From Kalmanozyma brasiliensis GHG001 (lineage: Eukaryota > Basidiomycota > Ustilaginomycetes > Ustilaginales), in contig NW_015961981.1 in assembly GCF_000497045.1 (NCBI RefSeq), forward strand, positions 126,401 through 190,400: a DNA stretch of 64,000 nucleotides, in the 5' to 3' direction. The stretch's first letter is position 1. Every line of letters begins with the position of its first letter. Made by a program: the position numbers and the translations under genes. Positions 1-12,593 of this stretch are shown here, one piece after another. Under the pieces are notes generated by a model. It worked only from the letters and a program-made list of their open reading frames with translations. It made no database searches and was not told the origin of the DNA.

Positions 1-1
1 G

Positions 2-793
2 GACGTCGAAACGCAAGTGGAAGAGCTGTTCCAGCGCTTCCATGCGGTGGTCATCGGTCCCGGGTTGGGTCGGGATGACTTTATGCAAAAGTGCGCCGGG
101 CTGTGTGTCAAGCTGGCGAGGAAACACGACATGTATGTGGTGGTGGATGCCGATGGACTGTGGCTGCTGCAGAACGAGCCGGAGCTGGTCAAGGGGTATC
201 AGAAGGCGATCCTGACGCCCAATGTGGCCGAGTTTGCCAGGCTGTGCGACAAGATGGGGGTGGACGCCAAACAGGATCCGGACCAAGCGGCGATCAAGCT
301 GGCAAAGGCACTAGACGGCCCCACGATCGTTGAGAAGGGCAAGGTGGACCGGATCACCAACGGGAAGTAAGTCCTCGACGCCCCCGTTCCCGATGATTCA
401 ATCCCGTAGACGATCTGACACTCTTCCTCTCCTTTCTTCTTTGATCTCTTTGCCAGGGAGGTGCTGTATGTCGACATCGAAGGCGGTCTCAAGCGGTGCG
501 GTGGGCAGGGCGATATCCTCGCCGGCTGCCTCGGCACCTTTGCCGGCTGGGCGAAGATTTACGAGCAAGAGCATCCCAATCTGCCGACCACTTCGGAGAA
601 CGGCAAAGACGGCGAGCTCATCGCTCAGGATAGATTGCTGCTGCTGGCAGGATACGGCGCAGCGTTGACAGCGAGGACATGCAGCAGGTTGGCGTTCTAC
701 AAGAAGAAGAGGGCCATGCTGGCGGATGATCTGCTGCCAGAGGTGGGTCCTGCGTACGAGGAGCTGTGGGGAGATGTGCAGGCGATGCTGTGA
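2..793 (+). CDS. ATP-dependent (S)-NAD(P)H-hydrate dehydratase, 3' part
   Basis: This is the C-terminal part of the NAD(P)HX repair kinase-like dehydratase (NAXD/Nnr2 family), which uses ATP to restore hydrated NADH and NADPH. The 5' end lies outside the window. It has two visible exons, 2-366 and 457-793. The donor gtaagt starts at 367 and the acceptor is ttgccag ending at 456; splicing joins ..TNGK to EVLYVD.. in frame. Family signatures seen: GPGLGRD near the start, DADGLWLL, LTPNVAEF, and the C-terminal GGQGDILAG with the catalytic GQGD aspartate. The stop is TGA at 791-793. It is followed by about 900 bases with no gene. The family assignment is firm because all late motifs are present in the right order; the N-terminal third cannot be judged. 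Confidence 0.93.
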
Positions 794-1698
794 GATCAGG
801 TTTGCATGCCTCAAACCAAGCCGACTCTTCGTGTATAGGTGTCAAAGCGTGTTCTGCCCCGCGAATACAGTTTGATATCCGCTTGCCATACACATCAAAG
901 GAACCTTCTGCCTGGCGCGGAGATTGCGTATGGTCTCTAGCTCGAGCTTGAGATTCGAGGGTGAGGACCAAGTTTAAGATCCGCTCGCTCGTGCTGAGAG
1001 TGCATCAGCTTGGGACCCCGCTTTTTCTCGTCCCCACGGTATTCTAGAGAGAGCGCTCTTGTATTGTTCCCTGCTGAACCCTGAGGAGAAGATGCTTCGG
1101 CTGCTGCTCGGTTGGCCGATTGAGCTGCTGCAGGACCGCGCCGCACCGCGATAGCCGTCTTAGGCTCAGCCTTCTGTTCGGATTTCTGCGAGAATTCCAA
1201 AGTGGGCGGCCGGTGATGTGGGCCCTGACTGCTCTCGGACCAGCCGTCGCCGATATCCACTCTTCGGCGCAGTCAGCTCTCGGCTCTTCCTACTCTCCAC
1301 ATTCGACCTTGGGTTCGGCAGCGATCGGCTTTGGCTTGACTCCTGACCTCTGCTCCCTTCACACCTTCTCTTTCGCTCCCTCACGATAGATACGGACATC
1401 GACGTGTCCTCGGTGCATCCGATCTTCAGTTGACGCAAAAGTCACACGCTCAGTCCGCGTTACGGAGAAGACATCCGAAGCAGCTCGGACCATTCGCTCC
1501 ATCTTGTCAGCACACACAACGTAGAGCATCACTCAGTCGACCAGCTCATCAACCGAAATGCATCTCTGATAAGCGAATCAGACGGTCACGCACTCAGACA
1601 ACATCCGCAGTGCTTCCTCGTCTCCTGACCGGCATCTTATGTGTGCGAGCTGGACCACTGATTTGGCAAAGTAAGAACCGCCCGTCTGCTCAGCGCCG
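794..1698. other. intergenic region upstream of the WD40 gene
   Basis: About 900 bases with only short overlapping reading frames that lack conserved motifs. The part from about 1260 to 1690 is pyrimidine-rich on the plus strand, as is usual for promoters and leaders of fungal genes. I see no RNA gene or repeat here. Confidence 0.6.
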
Positions 1699-4600
1699 AT
1701 GGCCATCGATATCGCAACCATGGACGCCGAAGCTAGACCCACCACCAAGAGGATATCCTACGTTCTTCCTCCCTGCCGATCCCCACCGACTACATTTGGT
1801 CTTCCTCCATTGGGCGCCGATCGTCGCTACAACACGGGTCCTCTGCTGATCCCACCATCTCGCCCTTACAACGGTAATGGAGCCTCGTCGTCATCCATAT
1901 CATCATCAGAGTCGAGTAGATCGACACAGTCGAACGCTACCTCTGCCTCTCATCCGCAACACGCTCTAGCCGTCTCCTCCCTCGCCATAGACGCCACAAC
2001 ATGCATCGCCAGCTCCAGTGACGACGGAACAGATCTCGACATCGATGCCCATCATGACAGCGAATCAGGTCGCTTTGCTGACAAAAGCGAGCCTATGCCT
2101 GCAGGCATTCTTTACACTGGTGGTCGTGATGGTCTCGTCGGTGCGTGGGAGCTCGGCCTGCCCATGCGCAAGAGGACGGCGCAGCGCATCCAGGCTCACG
2201 ACAGCATGGCCGATTATCACCAAGATGAATCCATCGGCTTGCTTGCCGATACTTCTGCCTTGCCTGCTGGCACTGACATCGACGCACTCACCTACTGGCA
2301 GGCCGATCCACTCAAGGCTCATCGCGCCAAGTCAACTCGATTCCGGCAGTGCGTTCAATCGCACACGGACTGGATCAACGACATCATCCTCTGCAACCAG
2401 AACCAGACCCTCATCTCGGCCTCGTCCGATCGTACTGTCAAGGTGTGGAATCCGCACGACCCTCAGCACAGCCTCAGTCCGCACGTCCTTGGCACCCACA
2501 AGGACTACGTCAAGGCGCTAGCCCATGCCTCCGATTCTGGATACGTAGCTAGCGGTGGCTTTGACAAGTGCATCAAGCTGTGGGACATCCGCGAAGCAAG
2601 GGCCGCGCCGATGTTGGAGCTCGATGACAAGGCTGTGAAGACGTCCGTCTACGCACTCAGCGTCAATCCGAGTGGATCCGTCATCGCTGCTGGCTCACCC
2701 GAACAGCACGTCAAGGTGTGGGATCCTCGCAGCGGCAAGAAATGTGCAGAGCTGGTCGGACACACCGACAACGTCCGCACTGTCCTCGTCAGCGAAGATG
2801 GCCGCTTCCTCTTGTCAGGCTCCGCCGATTCCACTGTGCGTCTCTGGTCACTGGGCGAACAGAGATGCTTGCACACTTTCACGCACCACGATGACTCGGT
2901 GTGGTCGCTCTTCTCGGACCATCCCACTTTGGACGTCTTCTACTCGGGCGACCGTCAAGGCTACGTGTGCAAGGTCGATTGGGAGCGATGCGCCGAGGTG
3001 TCCGAGGGCGAATGTGTCGTTCTCTGCCAGGAGCGAGACCCTACATTCGACGATGGCCGGCCGGACGAGAATCACGAACTGTCCAACCATCATCACCCAG
3101 ACTTGCATAGGCGCGATGCCAAGTCCGGCATCCAAAAGATTGTGGCACTCGACGACACGTACTTCTGGACCGCGACAGGGCAGACGAGCGTCAACCGATG
3201 GAGGGACGTGCCGCGTCGCTCAGAGAGGGAAGCCATCTATCCCATCGGCGGTCTGCATTCTCGGGTGCGGGATCCTTACCGACGCACTTCCTTCGGTAGC
3301 CCAAGCTTGAACCGAAACAGCATCGACACGGGTCGTTTCCCCGACTCCGAGCACGCTCACCAACCCTCGGTCACATTTGCAGAGCCGTCCGTGGCAGAGC
3401 TGCGAAGGGACTCGTCCGCTATCAACGGTGCGGACGCTGCGACCGCCTCAGCGCTCTCAGCACTGCAGACCGGCATGGGTCTCCCACCGGCAGACATTCC
3501 GCTCGCCGCCACGTTGCATGGCATTCCCTTCGACAGTCTCGTCAGTCTAGCCCCCGTCAGCGATCCGTACGGCGACAAAATTGGACTCGGCAGCGTAAGC
3601 GTGCGTGACCCTCGCAGCAACGCTGATGATTCCATGTTTAGCGGCGCACCTCTTCGTTCCATTGCCAGCAGGATGTCGATGGACCAGTCCAGTATCATGA
3701 TACCGAGCTCAGCAATGCGGTCCCCGGTCATCCCGGCCATCAATCCTCAGCTGGCGCAGGTCCAGGCCATGAACACGCCTCATCGCCCAGCCAGCACGCG
3801 CTCTGGCAGTCTCCGCTTTGCGCCCACCGATCAGATGTACGAGCCGGAAGGCTTGGGCAAATCGTGGGACAGTGGATCCGACATGGATGCGTCGCCGACT
3901 ACCAAGCAGATGGCCAATATGCGTCTGGACAGCTCTAAGCAAGACGCAGACGACGTCGATGACCGAGCGTACCAAGCTCGCCTGGCTTTCGAAGATCGAG
4001 AGCTGGCGCCGGACGCAACGCCATTGCGCCTGAGGCCGGACGCCGTCATCCGGGGCTCGCACGGCCTCATCCGCTCATCGATGCTCAACGACCGTCGCCA
4101 CGTGATCACGATCGACAGCACGGGCGCCGTGATGTTGTGGGACATTATCAGGGGCGTTTGCCTCGGCGAATTCGATCGCGCCGACGTAGAAAAAGCAGCG
4201 CTCGAGTCAAATTTGATTCCATACACATTCATGCGCAAATGGCGGCCGGAGCAGACGCCGGGCGACACGCTCGAGGTGGTCAAGGAGCGGATCGAAGGAC
4301 AGGGTGTCACACCACTGTGGTGCTCTGCAGAGACGCGAGGCGGTGCTTTGACGGTTCACATCGAAGAGCCGCGCTGCTTCGAGGCAGAGTTCTACATTGA
4401 CGAGTTTGCGGATTGTGTCGACGCAGGCAACTTCAAGGAGGACCAACGTGGGCAGGTGGCTCGTTGGCTTTTGCGCAACCTCTTTGCTGGGTTTGTGGAG
4501 GCAGAGAGCAAGCTGCGACAGGTCGAAGTGGACGACGACGGCACACCGCTGCCACCAGAGACGCCCGCATGGGACAAGATCGTGCGCGCTCAGAGAAGCG

Positions 4601-5754
4601 GGCCCTTCACACCGGGAATGACGATGGGACTCGCAACTCCCGCCAAGACTCCGGCTCTGACGTCGAACACATCGAACGCGCTCTACCTGGGACTCGCGCA
4701 GAAGAACGCCCCTGGCTCAGGCGATCGCACTGCGCTACCCACGACGACGACCATGACAGGCAGTCAGAGCGGTGGTGGTGGCGACTACTTCTCCGCCAAA
4801 GGCACCATGCCTGCCCAAGGCGCGGATAAAATGCCGCCCACCCCTGGTGTCCGTATTCGCGAAGCCTCTGCCAATGGCACCGACGAGATCAATGGCAACG
4901 TCGCCAACCCCAATACCGGCAGTGGCTTCATGAACAAGTTCCGCTTTGGCAAGAACAAGGACAGGACGGACGCACCGATCGACTCGCTCGATAAAGCACG
5001 CGATGCAGCCGCCGCCGCCACGCCGACCGACGAGACACGCAAGGTTTTGACGCACAGTCAGATGCTGGATGAGCTGTTCAGCAAGCCACTTGCGCCTGCG
5101 TCGCTGGACGAGATGCCGCGCCTGCCTTTGCCAGCGGATACAGCGGTGATCGTTTCGCAGTCGTCGGCCGACGCCGGGTCGTGGGAGGCCGTCTACCGTG
5201 GTCTCGTCAGCTGTACGGGTGACGATACCGAGGTGCTTGAACACGCCGCGCCGCTGTGGCTCCTCGACTGTCTGTTGAACAACCACGTCAATGCGCGCGA
5301 ACCGGTCAAGCTCAGCTTCACCTTGGCGCCGTGGAAGCCCGCCGACAGTCGCGCCGACGGCTTCGGTGGGTACGACCTGACGACGCCCCAACCCATGCCC
5401 GAGCTCCCCACTGGCAACGCACGCTTGACGGCCACGCGCTGTCTGCGCGTCAAAAAAGCCTGCCTGTACGTCGCGGAGAAGCTCGAACTGGCAGCACCCA
5501 GGTCCCGAGCGGTAAGCATCAACGCCAGTCGGCGAAACAGCGTCGAGGCCATCGCAAAACCCGGTGCATTGAGCATGACCAAGGCCAACACTTCTCAGGA
5601 CGAAGGAGAAACACTGGCGCCGCACGAGATGATCGAGATTCTGTGCAACGATGTGGTCTTACCCGTAGACGTGACGTTGGCCCAGTGCCAGAGGTTCTTC
5701 TGGAGGACAGGAGGGGATATTCGGTTGGAGTACCGGATGAAGATGCCTTTGTAG
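1699..5754 (+). CDS. WDR48/UAF1-like WD40 protein (Bun107/Duf1 type)
   Basis: A single-exon protein of 1351 residues. Family members are WD40 cofactors that bind and activate ubiquitin-specific proteases (UAF1-USP1 in animals, Bun107 in fission yeast, Duf1 in budding yeast). WD40 repeats run from roughly residue 90 to 500; clear ones include [10 protein letters not shown] (about 222), [20 protein letters not shown] and [11 protein letters not shown] further repeat near 785-825 ends in TGAVMLWD. Between about 540 and 780 the chain is serine-rich and probably disordered. The C-terminal half carries the DUF3337-type region, starting near [12 protein letters not shown] (about 884) and ending in a ubiquitin-like segment ([28 protein letters not shown]). 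A second ATG lies seven codons downstream and could also be the start. It converges on MSH1, with 71 bases between the two stop codons. Confidence 0.88.
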   Translation: MAIDIATMDAEARPTTKRISYVLPPCRSPPTTFGLPPLGADRRYNTGPLLIPPSRPYNGNGASSSSISSSESSRSTQSNATSASHPQHALAVSSLAIDATTCIASSSDDGTDLDIDAHHDSESGRFADKSEPMPAGILYTGGRDGLVGAWELGLPMRKRTAQRIQAHDSMADYHQDESIGLLADTSALPAGTDIDALTYWQADPLKAHRAKSTRFRQCVQSHTDWINDIILCNQNQTLISASSDRTVKVWNPHDPQHSLSPHVLGTHKDYVKALAHASDSGYVASGGFDKCIKLWDIREARAAPMLELDDKAVKTSVYALSVNPSGSVIAAGSPEQHVKVWDPRSGKKCAELVGHTDNVRTVLVSEDGRFLLSGSADSTVRLWSLGEQRCLHTFTHHDDSVWSLFSDHPTLDVFYSGDRQGYVCKVDWERCAEVSEGECVVLCQERDPTFDDGRPDENHELSNHHHPDLHRRDAKSGIQKIVALDDTYFWTATGQTSVNRWRDVPRRSEREAIYPIGGLHSRVRDPYRRTSFGSPSLNRNSIDTGRFPDSEHAHQPSVTFAEPSVAELRRDSSAINGADAATASALSALQTGMGLPPADIPLAATLHGIPFDSLVSLAPVSDPYGDKIGLGSVSVRDPRSNADDSMFSGAPLRSIASRMSMDQSSIMIPSSAMRSPVIPAINPQLAQVQAMNTPHRPASTRSGSLRFAPTDQMYEPEGLGKSWDSGSDMDASPTTKQMANMRLDSSKQDADDVDDRAYQARLAFEDRELAPDATPLRLRPDAVIRGSHGLIRSSMLNDRRHVITIDSTGAVMLWDIIRGVCLGEFDRADVEKAALESNLIPYTFMRKWRPEQTPGDTLEVVKERIEGQGVTPLWCSAETRGGALTVHIEEPRCFEAEFYIDEFADCVDAGNFKEDQRGQVARWLLRNLFAGFVEAESKLRQVEVDDDGTPLPPETPAWDKIVRAQRSGPFTPGMTMGLATPAKTPALTSNTSNALYLGLAQKNAPGSGDRTALPTTTTMTGSQSGGGGDYFSAKGTMPAQGADKMPPTPGVRIREASANGTDEINGNVANPNTGSGFMNKFRFGKNKDRTDAPIDSLDKARDAAAAATPTDETRKVLTHSQMLDELFSKPLAPASLDEMPRLPLPADTAVIVSQSSADAGSWEAVYRGLVSCTGDDTEVLEHAAPLWLLDCLLNNHVNAREPVKLSFTLAPWKPADSRADGFGGYDLTTPQPMPELPTGNARLTATRCLRVKKACLYVAEKLELAAPRSRAVSINASRRNSVEAIAKPGALSMTKANTSQDEGETLAPHEMIEILCNDVVLPVDVTLAQCQRFFWRTGGDIRLEYRMKMPL

Positions 5755-5825
5755 ACGGCGATAGAATAACATACATTCGCTCTCTTTGGTGTGATCGATT
5801 GTGTGTGTGTGATTCATGAGTGGAT

Positions 5826-8800
5826 TCAGTTTGACCTGTCAGCCTTGTGCTGCAGCCTGTCGAGTGTCTGCCTTGCCACGGCGAGCGTTTGCTCCGGGAC
5901 ATTGGCCAGCTTGGCCACCTCCAATCCGTAGCTCTCCCTATTGACGCCCTTGCGCAGCACGTGTTCGTACACGATCCCCTCTCTGGTTCCCACCACATCG
6001 GTCATCCAAAACTCGACGCCGTCCCAATGGCCCTGCTGGACCAAGTCGCACACCTCGTGAAAGTGCGTTGCGAACAACGTCCTACATCCTTTCTCCCAGA
6101 GCGTGCGCAGGGTCGCATAGGCTACAGCGATGCCGGTGAGGTTGGATGTTCCACGACCGATCTCGTCTGCGATGACCAACGACCGCGGCGTGGCGCGATG
6201 GAGGATTTCACCCACTTCCGACATTTCCACCATGAAAGTGCTTCGATCGCGAAAGACGTCGTCGTTGGCACCGATGCGCGTGAAGATGCGATCCACCAGA
6301 CCAAGTCGACTCCCAGGGGCGGTGGGGACAAAACACCCACTCTGGGCCAGGATGGTGACCAGCGCGATGGAGCGGAGAAAGGTGGATTTGCCACCCATGT
6401 TCGGGCCTGTGATGACATTCATCCGCGCGTCGGGATGGAGAGAAAGCGTGTTGGGCGTGAACAACCGCCCTCGTTCGAGAAGTCCCATTTCGACGCTGAG
6501 ATGGCGCGCAGCGCGGATGTCCAGGTCCAACGACTCGTCCAGGAGGGGTCGCGTGAGAGAGTACTCCTCCGCTGCCTGCGAGAAGGACGAAAGCACATCG
6601 AGCTGGTCGAGCAGCTTGGCGTTGGTTCGCAGCTGCGATGCTGAGGTGAGGACCGACTGACGGAGGGACTCGAGCTCAATCGACTCGAGCGACGTGATCT
6701 CTTTGCGAAGCTTGTCCAGCCGCGAACCGAGACTGGTCCATTGCGGGGAGTAGTACGTGTGGGTGGAGCGGTTCTTGCCGGCGATGTGCACCTGCAACTC
6801 CTCTCCTCCCGACTCGGCGTGCGGGGGCGTGGAGGGGAGAGCTTTGCCGCGAGAATGGACGACATATCCTTGCCCCAGGACGTACCGTAGCGAGACGGCG
6901 TCGCTACCATACGCACGCTGAAACTCGCCTTCGAGCCGACGCGCGCTTCGTCGCAGCGTCTGGTGCGACTTTGTCAGGCTGGTGAGCATCTTGGACGCCG
7001 CCGGTCGGATGAGATGCTCAAAGTCCTCCCCCCACATCTCGTCGTCGTTTCCGCTCTTGGCCTTGCCCGCTTCGCCCAGACCGCGCACCTTGGACCGCGA
7101 GGCCTCGCCGTCCGCAGCCAACCCCTCGACCTCATTCGCCAGCGTCTCCTGCCGTTCCAATCGCAACGCAATCACCCGTTCGTCGATCGCTTCCCCCAAG
7201 CTCTGCGCTAGATCCGTAAGATCGTGCAACTTGTCCACTAGACCTTGCAGCGTCGTCCTCTTTTCATCGGAAAGAAACGCCATCTCGGCGACCATCAGCT
7301 CTTTCACCCGTTCCATGGCTCCGATGGCATCTCGCACCTCGAGCAGATCCTGCTCGTCATTTCGGCGCGTAACGAGCTTCTGCAGCACGCGACTCACATC
7401 GCCCGCTCCCGTGCGCAGCGTCGAGCGCAGATCCTCCCGCAACCCCCGCCGCGCGAGGAGCAGCTCGACGAGGTCCAACCGCGCGTTGATGGTGCCCAGC
7501 GAGGTGGAGGGGTTGCACAGCCATTGTTGGAGGAGACGCGTGCCGCCTTTGGTGACGGTCCGTCGGAGGACGGAGAAGAGCGCGCCGCGGGTGGAGCCGT
7601 CGGTGCCGGTGGAGCGGATTTCGAGCGCGGCGAGCGTGTGCGCGTCGATGTGCATGGTTTCCAGATGGCGTGGACGGGGAGCGGTGAGGGTGAGCGAGGT
7701 GAGTGGGTGCGAAGTGTCGAGTAGGCGCGTGCGGAGGTAGGCGAGGAGCGTGTGGACGGTGCGTTGTTCGAGCGGGTCGAGTGAGGGGGCTGGTGCCGAG
7801 CCTTCTGGGGTGGGGCCGGATGATGTGGGAGCGGGAGGAAGGAAGTGCGAGATGTACACGCTGGGATCTGTGACGAGCTCCCGCACGTCCAAGTTCACCC
7901 GTTCTGGTGCTACGTCCACCTCGACGCCCTCGTCGACGATGCCTGCGTCGAGTCTCCCCGCGTCGATGACCACTTCCCTCGCCCCGATACGAGCCAGCTC
8001 ATCCCGCACCCCGCTCGCATCATCACAGACCGCAGTACCAAAATCGGCCGTCCCCACATCCAACCACGCCATCCCCCATTTGCTACCCTCGCAACTCACC
8101 GCCACGATAAAATTGTTCACAAACGGATCGACAAACTTCTCATCGATCAAGGTTCCCTTGGACACGACTCTGGTCACCCTCCTCGTGATCTCGCCTGCAT
8201 TGCCCACGCCCTCGCCGCCGGGTCGGAACTCTTCTGCGATGGCCACGAGCAACCCCTTGTCGAGCACGAGGATCTTGAGGTACTTTTCGAGCTGGAAGAT
8301 GGGAAACCCGGCCATGGGAACGTCTTGCCCGCCCCAGCGACGGTTGGCGAGTTTGATGCCGAGCGTCGAAGCGAGAAGGGGAGCTTGGGAGAAGTAGGAT
8401 TCGTAGAAACCGCCGACGCGGGTGAGGAGGATGGTCGAGGGGTAGAGAGCCATGTCGTCCAATACGGATTGGGCTAGCCGGGGCCACTTGACGGGCGGTT
8501 CGACTGGGGATGAATTGACGGTGGAGGATGGGGGAGATGTAGGTTTGGTGCGACGTCTGCGAGGGGCGGGCGGGGTGATGGTTGGGAGGGCGACGAGGGG
8601 GTGGCCGTCGTCGCCGAGGACCGAGGCGGGAAGCGAGTCGTATGCCACCGTCGTGCTGCGCTTGTTGCGTCTCGAGGGCGGAGTGGAGGCGGGACCAGCT
8701 TCGGCGTCGTTGGAGGAAGAACGCGCCGCGTAGCTGACGGCGTACGAGGAGAAGGCTCTTCGTATTGGCGGCCGTGATCCACTTGGTGGGCACGGCCAAA

Positions 8801-8990
8801 GGCGCTCATTGGTAGAAACGAGTATAGTCGATGTCGATGGCCCCGCGATCTTGACAGTTGAGCTCGACGGAGCACCGAGAGCGCAGATCAATCGACTGGT
8901 GTGTTGCCTCGAAGCTTCACCGCGCGACGACGACGCCACGCTGCTCGTCCAGCACGACGACCGGGCGGCTACACCCACGCACCTCTTCAT
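5826..8990 (-). CDS. MSH1: mitochondrial DNA mismatch repair protein MSH1
   Basis: A MutS homologue of 1054 residues, acting in mitochondrial DNA maintenance. I chose the ATG at 8990 because the reading frame upstream of it has no ATG. The N-terminus is basic and serine/arginine-rich without acidic residues ([17 protein letters not shown]), as expected for a mitochondrial presequence. The mismatch-recognition domain starts near residue 170 and contains the GGFYE motif (Phe-x-Glu class). The ATPase domain has Walker [10 protein letters not shown] at 862-870 and Walker [10 protein letters not shown] from 942. The Walker A lid region is followed by [13 protein letters not shown] and FATHFHEV, all typical of MutS. 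The combination of domain I motif, length and presequence fits Msh1 rather than Msh2-6. Confidence 0.9.
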   Translation of the reverse strand: MKRCVGVAARSSCWTSSVASSSRGEASRQHTSRLICALGAPSSSTVKIAGPSTSTILVSTNERLWPCPPSGSRPPIRRAFSSYAVSYAARSSSNDAEAGPASTPPSRRNKRSTTVAYDSLPASVLGDDGHPLVALPTITPPAPRRRRTKPTSPPSSTVNSSPVEPPVKWPRLAQSVLDDMALYPSTILLTRVGGFYESYFSQAPLLASTLGIKLANRRWGGQDVPMAGFPIFQLEKYLKILVLDKGLLVAIAEEFRPGGEGVGNAGEITRRVTRVVSKGTLIDEKFVDPFVNNFIVAVSCEGSKWGMAWLDVGTADFGTAVCDDASGVRDELARIGAREVVIDAGRLDAGIVDEGVEVDVAPERVNLDVRELVTDPSVYISHFLPPAPTSSGPTPEGSAPAPSLDPLEQRTVHTLLAYLRTRLLDTSHPLTSLTLTAPRPRHLETMHIDAHTLAALEIRSTGTDGSTRGALFSVLRRTVTKGGTRLLQQWLCNPSTSLGTINARLDLVELLLARRGLREDLRSTLRTGAGDVSRVLQKLVTRRNDEQDLLEVRDAIGAMERVKELMVAEMAFLSDEKRTTLQGLVDKLHDLTDLAQSLGEAIDERVIALRLERQETLANEVEGLAADGEASRSKVRGLGEAGKAKSGNDDEMWGEDFEHLIRPAASKMLTSLTKSHQTLRRSARRLEGEFQRAYGSDAVSLRYVLGQGYVVHSRGKALPSTPPHAESGGEELQVHIAGKNRSTHTYYSPQWTSLGSRLDKLRKEITSLESIELESLRQSVLTSASQLRTNAKLLDQLDVLSSFSQAAEEYSLTRPLLDESLDLDIRAARHLSVEMGLLERGRLFTPNTLSLHPDARMNVITGPNMGGKSTFLRSIALVTILAQSGCFVPTAPGSRLGLVDRIFTRIGANDDVFRDRSTFMVEMSEVGEILHRATPRSLVIADEIGRGTSNLTGIAVAYATLRTLWEKGCRTLFATHFHEVCDLVQQGHWDGVEFWMTDVVGTREGIVYEHVLRKGVNRESYGLEVAKLANVPEQTLAVARQTLDRLQHKADRSN

Positions 8991-9346
8991 GTCCAAAGCC
9001 GTCACGTGGATGAGCGCATCCGAGCCTTGCTGTAGCCGCAGCGTACTCAAGCCTTGTGATCAGCGTTGGAAGGTGAGTGTCGTGACTGCATCAGCAGCCT
9101 GGAGAGCGAGGTTGAAGTGGTGGACGTTTGAGAAGAAAGTTGTTGAACGCGCATGTCAAACCCAGGTGGACCCTGAATTGCGCCCTTTCCCCCACTTTTC
9201 AGAAGATTTGTCGAGCGACTGCGCGCATGGGCTGTTCATCCCATCTCATCGCATCACAAACAAGCCATCACGAATGGTCTCATCAACATGCATCGATTGC
9301 TTCATTCTTCTCGACCAGCAACGAGTCCAGCGGTCGGTGGCTATAT
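8991..9346. other. intergenic: MSH1 promoter and TyrRS 3' flank
   Basis: About 356 bases between the start of MSH1 and the stop of the tyrosyl-tRNA synthetase gene, both on the minus strand. Nothing further recognised. Confidence 0.6.
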
Positions 9347-10771
9347 CTACTGCGCCTTGTCCAGGTGCACATTCTCCACCCCCACCCGGGTCGCCTCTAC
9401 AAACGTCTCGTTCTCCTTATCGCTTGGCTCCTTCTTGGCCTCCTCCTTGTCCGCAGGCAACGTCACCTTGTCCTTCTTCTGCGCTTTGAGGTTAGCCTTC
9501 TTCTCCTCCTCCTCCTTCTGATTCCTCAACGCCTCCTCCTCGCTCTCGGCGGTTCCACCTTCCTCCTTGGTGTACAGGTGCGCAAAGCGCGGGTTGATCT
9601 TCTTCTCCTTCTTCTTCTTGACCACGGGTGTGTCTTCGGGGTAGGCGTCCTCTTTAGCTTTTTTGAACTCTGGGTCTGTCTCGAACAGGTGCTGGACGGG
9701 TTCGAGCAGGAGGGTGATGGCTTCGGCGACGGCTTTCTTCAGGTCGGCGGGGTGAATGTCCCCTGCTGCGTAAGCGGATTCCAACTCGGGGTAGGAAGAG
9801 TAGTGCAGAGAACCACCGTATTTGTCGGGACGGACGATGCTGAACATGGTACCCCGTGGCGCGTCTTCGCCTACGAAAGATTTGGATGCCCCTTGGTCGG
9901 TTGAGACGGGGGTGCCCATTGCCTCGCTCTCAACCCGCAATCGGGCGATGGGGAACAGTACCGCGCGGACGAAACCCAACACTCCGTTGCCCTCCACCTC
10001 GCCAGGTGCGCACACTGCGTCGGCAATCTTCTTCGAGACTTCCTTGGGTGTATCGAGGAAGTCGATTTTGGAGGAGTTGTCCGAGCTGGACATCTTGCTG
10101 CCCTTCAAGCCTGGAACCATGGCATTCATCAGATGTGCCCGCTTGGTGTAACCCAGTTTGGGCAGGTACTGTTCTGCAAACGTGAAAATCTTTCGTTGGT
10201 CGACACCGCCGAACTGCATGTCGACGCCGAGGTACTGTTCGTCCAACGCCTGCAGTCCGGGGTAGAGCAGACCGGAGAGCAACGGAGACGAAACCTGCTT
10301 GACCACCTCGGCGCCGGCCTTCTTGGCGTCGTGCTCGGTGACGCTCGCGCAGAGTCGGTAGTTATCCATGTTGTACGCTTCGGTGAGCTGGTAGGAGCTG
10401 CCGACGACAAAGACGAGGCGGTCGGTGGGCACGCCGATCGACTTGAACACTGCAGTAAGGACATGACGGTAGTAGTTGACTCGATGACGAACGAGCTCGA
10501 TGGGCGCCTTGAGGTTGTCGAGGAAGGCGTGGATGTCTGCGAGAAGAATCTTGACTTCGACACCGGCGCGGAGGAAGTCGGCGATCTTGGTGAGCGGGAC
10601 GAGGTAGCCTACGTGAGGTCGACCGGTAGGGGCAGTGCCCCAGTAGGCCGAGAGCGGTCGCTCGTCCTTCTCGAGGATGCCCTTGATGATGTCCGCTCCA
10701 AGGACCTCATCGAGGTCGCGTGTGATGAGCGAGAAGCGCTCGCCGGCGGAAAGTGTGGCTTGCGACGACAT
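9347..10771 (-). CDS. TYS1: tyrosyl-tRNA synthetase, cytosolic
   Basis: This 474-residue enzyme attaches tyrosine to tRNA-Tyr. It is the eukaryotic cytosolic class I type. The ATG at 10771 gives [20 protein letters not shown], which matches the usual N-terminus of fungal Tys1; the frame stays open upstream but with no ATG. Class I signatures are visible: the HIGH equivalent HVGY at 53-56 within [10 protein letters not shown], and the KMSSS loop at 226-230. The order [20 protein letters not shown] and [17 protein letters not shown] is typical of the family. After about residue 370 there is a lysine/glutamate-rich tail of roughly 100 residues that makes it longer than budding-yeast Tys1 (394). 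The tail is probably disordered and may aid tRNA binding, by analogy with other yeast synthetases (inference). Confidence 0.95.
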   Translation of the reverse strand: MSSQATLSAGERFSLITRDLDEVLGADIIKGILEKDERPLSAYWGTAPTGRPHVGYLVPLTKIADFLRAGVEVKILLADIHAFLDNLKAPIELVRHRVNYYRHVLTAVFKSIGVPTDRLVFVVGSSYQLTEAYNMDNYRLCASVTEHDAKKAGAEVVKQVSSPLLSGLLYPGLQALDEQYLGVDMQFGGVDQRKIFTFAEQYLPKLGYTKRAHLMNAMVPGLKGSKMSSSDNSSKIDFLDTPKEVSKKIADAVCAPGEVEGNGVLGFVRAVLFPIARLRVESEAMGTPVSTDQGASKSFVGEDAPRGTMFSIVRPDKYGGSLHYSSYPELESAYAAGDIHPADLKKAVAEAITLLLEPVQHLFETDPEFKKAKEDAYPEDTPVVKKKKEKKINPRFAHLYTKEEGGTAESEEEALRNQKEEEEKKANLKAQKKDKVTLPADKEEAKKEPSDKENETFVEATRVGVENVHLDKAQ

Positions 10772-11449
10772 GTTGGGCGCTGTTGTTGTTGGTTTGAGGG
10801 TGAAAGCCAGAGTTGGAAGATCCAAGCTTTAGAGCTTTTCGCGCTCTGACTCGGCAGCTCGTGCGCACCAGCTTTGATAATGATTATGTAATTGCAGTTC
10901 TGAAGCGAGACCAACACCTCACGTCCTTGCACCTACTTCGAAGACGTCTAGCTACAAGGGATCGCGTCCAAAAGACACGGCCGAGACTCTGGTCGCTCGA
11001 CGCTTGCCGCTCTACGCAAACGCTCACCGCCGCCAGGAACGAGAGAGCTGGAAGTGTTGTCTGAAGCTCGAAGGTTGTCCGAGTTCGGTGATATCTCGGT
11101 GCTCGTGACGTGGAAATTGAGCCGAATCTGCAGCGCTTCGGGCGCCTAGGTTGCTTTCCCCCACGCTCAGTGGCAGCAATCGTCTGTGCGGGGGGAGATC
11201 ATCCCGCGGAAGCGTCGGAGGTGCAGGATCATCCATCCTGACTCGAAGTCTTGGCATCGGATCGTTCAAGCCACAGCTGTTGAGCAACGGAGCGTCGCCG
11301 GCTCCACGTGTACTCGGTGCAACTTCTTCTTGGTGTCCTGTCAATCGTTCCTTCCTTCCTTCCTTCTTCTCGATAAAGAGACCCTGTAATCATCGCTCTT
11401 CCGTCCCCACCCTCGGATCATACACACCCACCCCCGCTTCATCCTCACC
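10772..11449. promoter_or_regulatory. divergent promoter region, TyrRS / acetyltransferase
   Basis: About 680 bases separating two divergently transcribed genes. The part from about 11330 to 11449 is pyrimidine-rich on the plus strand, consistent with the leader of the acetyltransferase gene. No clear TATA box or other element identified. Confidence 0.5.
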
Positions 11450-12139
11450 ATGTCGGGCACGTCCAAGCTCTTTGCCTCCATCGACGCGCAGTATGGCTCG
11501 CAGATCTCGTCCATGACCGAAGAATCCAAGATGCTCGTTGGCCTCCCTTACCTAGCCAACACGGAGCATCTCATTCGGGGTCGAGTCAAAGCACGACGTC
11601 TTCAAACCCTCTACAACGCGACGCAGCCCACCTCTGCGCTCGACGACGCAACCGCAGCATTCAACCAGGGCCAGACCGTCATGTCAGAGGACCGCAAACG
11701 GTTGCTCTCGGAGCTGCTCGAGACGTCCCAAGAGTCATTGGCAAAGGTCGAATTCGAACCCCCGCTCTGGGTCGACTATGGATCCAACATCAAGCTGGAA
11801 GGCGCTTTCTATGCGAATTACAACACGACGATCCTGGATTGCTCAGAAGTGAGGCTCGGCGACGGTGTGCTGTTCGGTCCCAACGTCAGCATCTATTGCG
11901 GAACCCACTCGGTTAGCGTCAAGGAACGAAAGGAGGGTCTGGAGAGAAGTCTACCGGTGAGCATCGGAAGAGATACCTGGGTCGGAGGTGGGAGCATCAT
12001 CATGGCGGGTGTGACCATTGGCGTGGGGTGCACGATCGGGGCGGGCAGCGTGGTGACCAAGAGCATCCCGGATTGGTCCGTTGCTGCCGGCAGCCCGTGT
12101 AGGGTGTTGCGCACGCTGAGCGAGGAGGAGCGCGCATAG
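11450..12139 (+). CDS. maltose/galactoside O-acetyltransferase-like protein (hexapeptide repeat)
   Basis: A 229-residue single-exon protein of the NodL/LacA/Maa branch of left-handed beta-helix acetyltransferases, which move acetyl from acetyl-CoA to a sugar hydroxyl. The N-terminal Mac-type domain is seen in TEESKMLVGLPYLAN followed by RRLQTLYNATQP. The beta-helix begins near residue 100; NVSIYCGTHSVSVKERK contains the presumed catalytic histidine, H153. Hexapeptide turns follow in DTWVGGGSIIMAGVTIGVGC. The C-terminal segment SVVTKSIPDWSVAAGSPCRVLR is diagnostic for the group. The natural acceptor sugar cannot be told from sequence. The ATG sits in a good context (ctcaccATGtcg). Confidence 0.92.
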   Translation: MSGTSKLFASIDAQYGSQISSMTEESKMLVGLPYLANTEHLIRGRVKARRLQTLYNATQPTSALDDATAAFNQGQTVMSEDRKRLLSELLETSQESLAKVEFEPPLWVDYGSNIKLEGAFYANYNTTILDCSEVRLGDGVLFGPNVSIYCGTHSVSVKERKEGLERSLPVSIGRDTWVGGGSIIMAGVTIGVGCTIGAGSVVTKSIPDWSVAAGSPCRVLRTLSEEERA

Positions 12140-12593
12140 ACTGCTCAAAGGGCGTGCGTATAGAGAAGACGACCCGTTCAAAGATATCATGCGAAAGTGT
12201 GATGCAAGCGTGTCGCTCGCCGTACAAGTCAGCTGAGAACTTCATTGAGGTTGCGCAGAGTTCGTGGTACTATTGCATTGTGAGAGCCAAGATATGAGTG
12301 CCTCGCAAGGGTCTTGGCCTGCTAAAAATCGACGCAGCAGAGTCACTGTGAATTGAGAGCGGGAGTCGGAAGCGAGCACAGGTCCACGGATCATGCTTTG
12401 AAACTTGAAAGCTTCACACCGTTCACCTCTTTCACCATAACCGCCAGTGCAGTGCTTTCACCTTGCGATTCGGGCCAACTGCGAGCGCACATCAAACACG
12501 CTGCGATGCCATCTACGCCGACCATGCTCCCCTGATCTGCTTTCAGCCCGGATATCACCGGCTTTGCTCCGTCACTCCAGCCGACCACACACC
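12140..12593. other. intergenic region upstream of the Med25-like gene
   Basis: About 450 bases between two genes on the plus strand. The last 150 bases are pyrimidine-rich, like a leader. The reading frame of the next gene is open upstream of its ATG but has no in-frame ATG there. No other element recognised. Confidence 0.55.
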
